Shown here: positions 5,866 through 6,432 of the stretch, one piece after another
How the letters are laid out: each line of letters opens with the position of its first letter
How positions within the stretch are numbered: the first letter of the stretch is position 1
From: Deltaproteobacteria bacterium
GTDB lineage: Bacteria; Desulfobacterota; Desulfobacteria; Desulfobacterales; Desulfatibacillaceae
DNA: 6,432 nt
Direction: 5' to 3'
NCBI GenBank assembly: GCA_021815525.1
Contig: JAKAGN010000166.1
Coordinates: forward strand, 1 to 6,432
The notes under the pieces: generated by a model
The model's database searches: none
What the model saw: only the letters and a program-made list of their open reading frames with translations
Told to the model about the DNA's origin: nothing
Position numbers and translations under genes: made by a program

Positions 5866-6432
5866 ATATGACCTTGTTGAGCGAATACTCTATGATCCCC
5901 GTCGCACCGCTTTCCATGAGGCGCGGCACGAGGTCGCGCACCACGTGGAGGCCCACCACGGTCTCCACCGAAAACCAGCGCTCCGGCTCGTCCACGGAAG
6001 GGGCCGTGGAGAAGACGTCCTCGGGGCTCCACAGGCGCGAAACCGTGGGGGCCTGGAGGCTGGGGAGAAGCTCCACCACGGCCTTCAGATTCCGGCCCAG
6101 GACGTTCATCTTGAGCCCCACCAGCTTTTCGGCCCTAAGCGCCCCCGAAAGGAGCGTTGCGAGCTGCTCCAGCTTCTTGCGCTTGGCGGGATCAGCCCAG
6201 GCCGCGTGGTTGGCGATCAGGCGCGTGTTGGTCTGCATCAGCTCCTTTATGACCCTGAGCGAGTGGGCGCGGATGGTGCTCTCGGTCTCGGTGACCTCCA
6301 CTATGGCGTCCGCCAGGCCCGAGACCACCTTGGCCTCGGTGGCGCCCCAGGAGAACTCCACCGTGACGGGGATGTTCCGCTCCGCGAACCAGCGCTTGGT
6401 GAAGCCCACAAGCTCGGTGGCGATCTTTTTTC
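5864..6432 (-). CDS. hisG: ATP phosphoribosyltransferase HisG, long form (N-terminus cut by window edge)
   Basis: HisG condenses ATP with PRPP, the first and feedback-controlled step of histidine synthesis, in the cytoplasm. The last 188 codons are present; the frame is open to the right edge, so the GTG at 6409 is an internal Val and not the start. Visible parts are KKIATELVGFTKRWF, as in the KIATE block of HisG, then GATEAKVVSGLADAIVEVTE leading into the PRPP loop, and GALRAEKLVGLKMNVL. The C-terminal ~70-residue ACT-like domain that binds histidine ends in ATGIIEYSLNKVI. That domain defines the long form, which does not need HisZ; full length would be about 290. The PRPP loop reads TETESTIRAH, where most HisG have Gly in place of the second Glu. 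The stop codon merges with a palindromic repeat. Confidence 0.95.
   Translation of the reverse strand, partial: KKIATELVGFTKRWFAERNIPVTVEFSWGATEAKVVSGLADAIVEVTETESTIRAHSLRVIKELMQTNTRLIANHAAWADPAKRKKLEQLATLLSGALRAEKLVGLKMNVLGRNLKAVVELLPSLQAPTVSRLWSPEDVFSTAPSVDEPERWFSVETVVGLHVVRDLVPRLMESGATGIIEYSLNKVI

Noticed and set aside
5506..5871. Plus-strand open frame across the aminotransferase start and repeat copy 2
   Set aside because: Its C-terminal part is simply the translated palindromic repeat (VLFVRDGPRRDAR); the same peptide-like string appears from copy 1, which shows it is repeat-derived and not a gene.

Overview
All recognisable genes lie on the minus strand, so the window reads from right to left. 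The DNA is GC-rich. The host is probably a Desulfobacterota/deltaproteobacterium-like Gram-negative. This is an inference from the long-form HisG, the PstS signal peptide, and a protein whose repeats resemble deltaproteobacterial type IV pilin heads; no ribosomal gene is present to settle it.

From right to left: a 5'-truncated hisG (histidine biosynthesis) runs off the right edge. Its stop codon overlaps a ~124 bp palindromic repeat (copy 2). Next is a complete class I/II PLP aminotransferase. A consensus-like sigma70 promoter (TTGACG, 17 bp spacer, TATAAT) overlaps the aminotransferase stop codon and drives a brnT-type toxin followed by an overlapping ribbon-helix-helix-like antitoxin. Only 39 bp further on is an unrecognised exported or membrane-anchored protein of 336 residues. 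It consists of three tandem copies of a ~72-residue unit that looks like a pilin head.

The left 2.7 kb is a high-affinity phosphate uptake operon in the usual order pstS-pstC-pstA. The left edge cuts pstA, and pstB and phoU would be expected beyond it. A pho-box-like pair of exact 7 bp direct repeats with 11 bp period lies upstream of pstS. The second palindromic repeat (copy 1, ~125 bp) sits inside the operon between pstS and pstC, again starting at the upstream gene's stop codon.

The most unusual items are (i) the two long palindromic repeats, both placed at a TAG stop codon and sharing a conserved core and hairpin, with a compensatory base-pair change between copies, and (ii) the triple pilin-head-like protein that lacks a prepilin N-terminus. 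No rRNA, tRNA, CRISPR array or transposase was seen, and no gene-free stretch exceeds about 200 bp.
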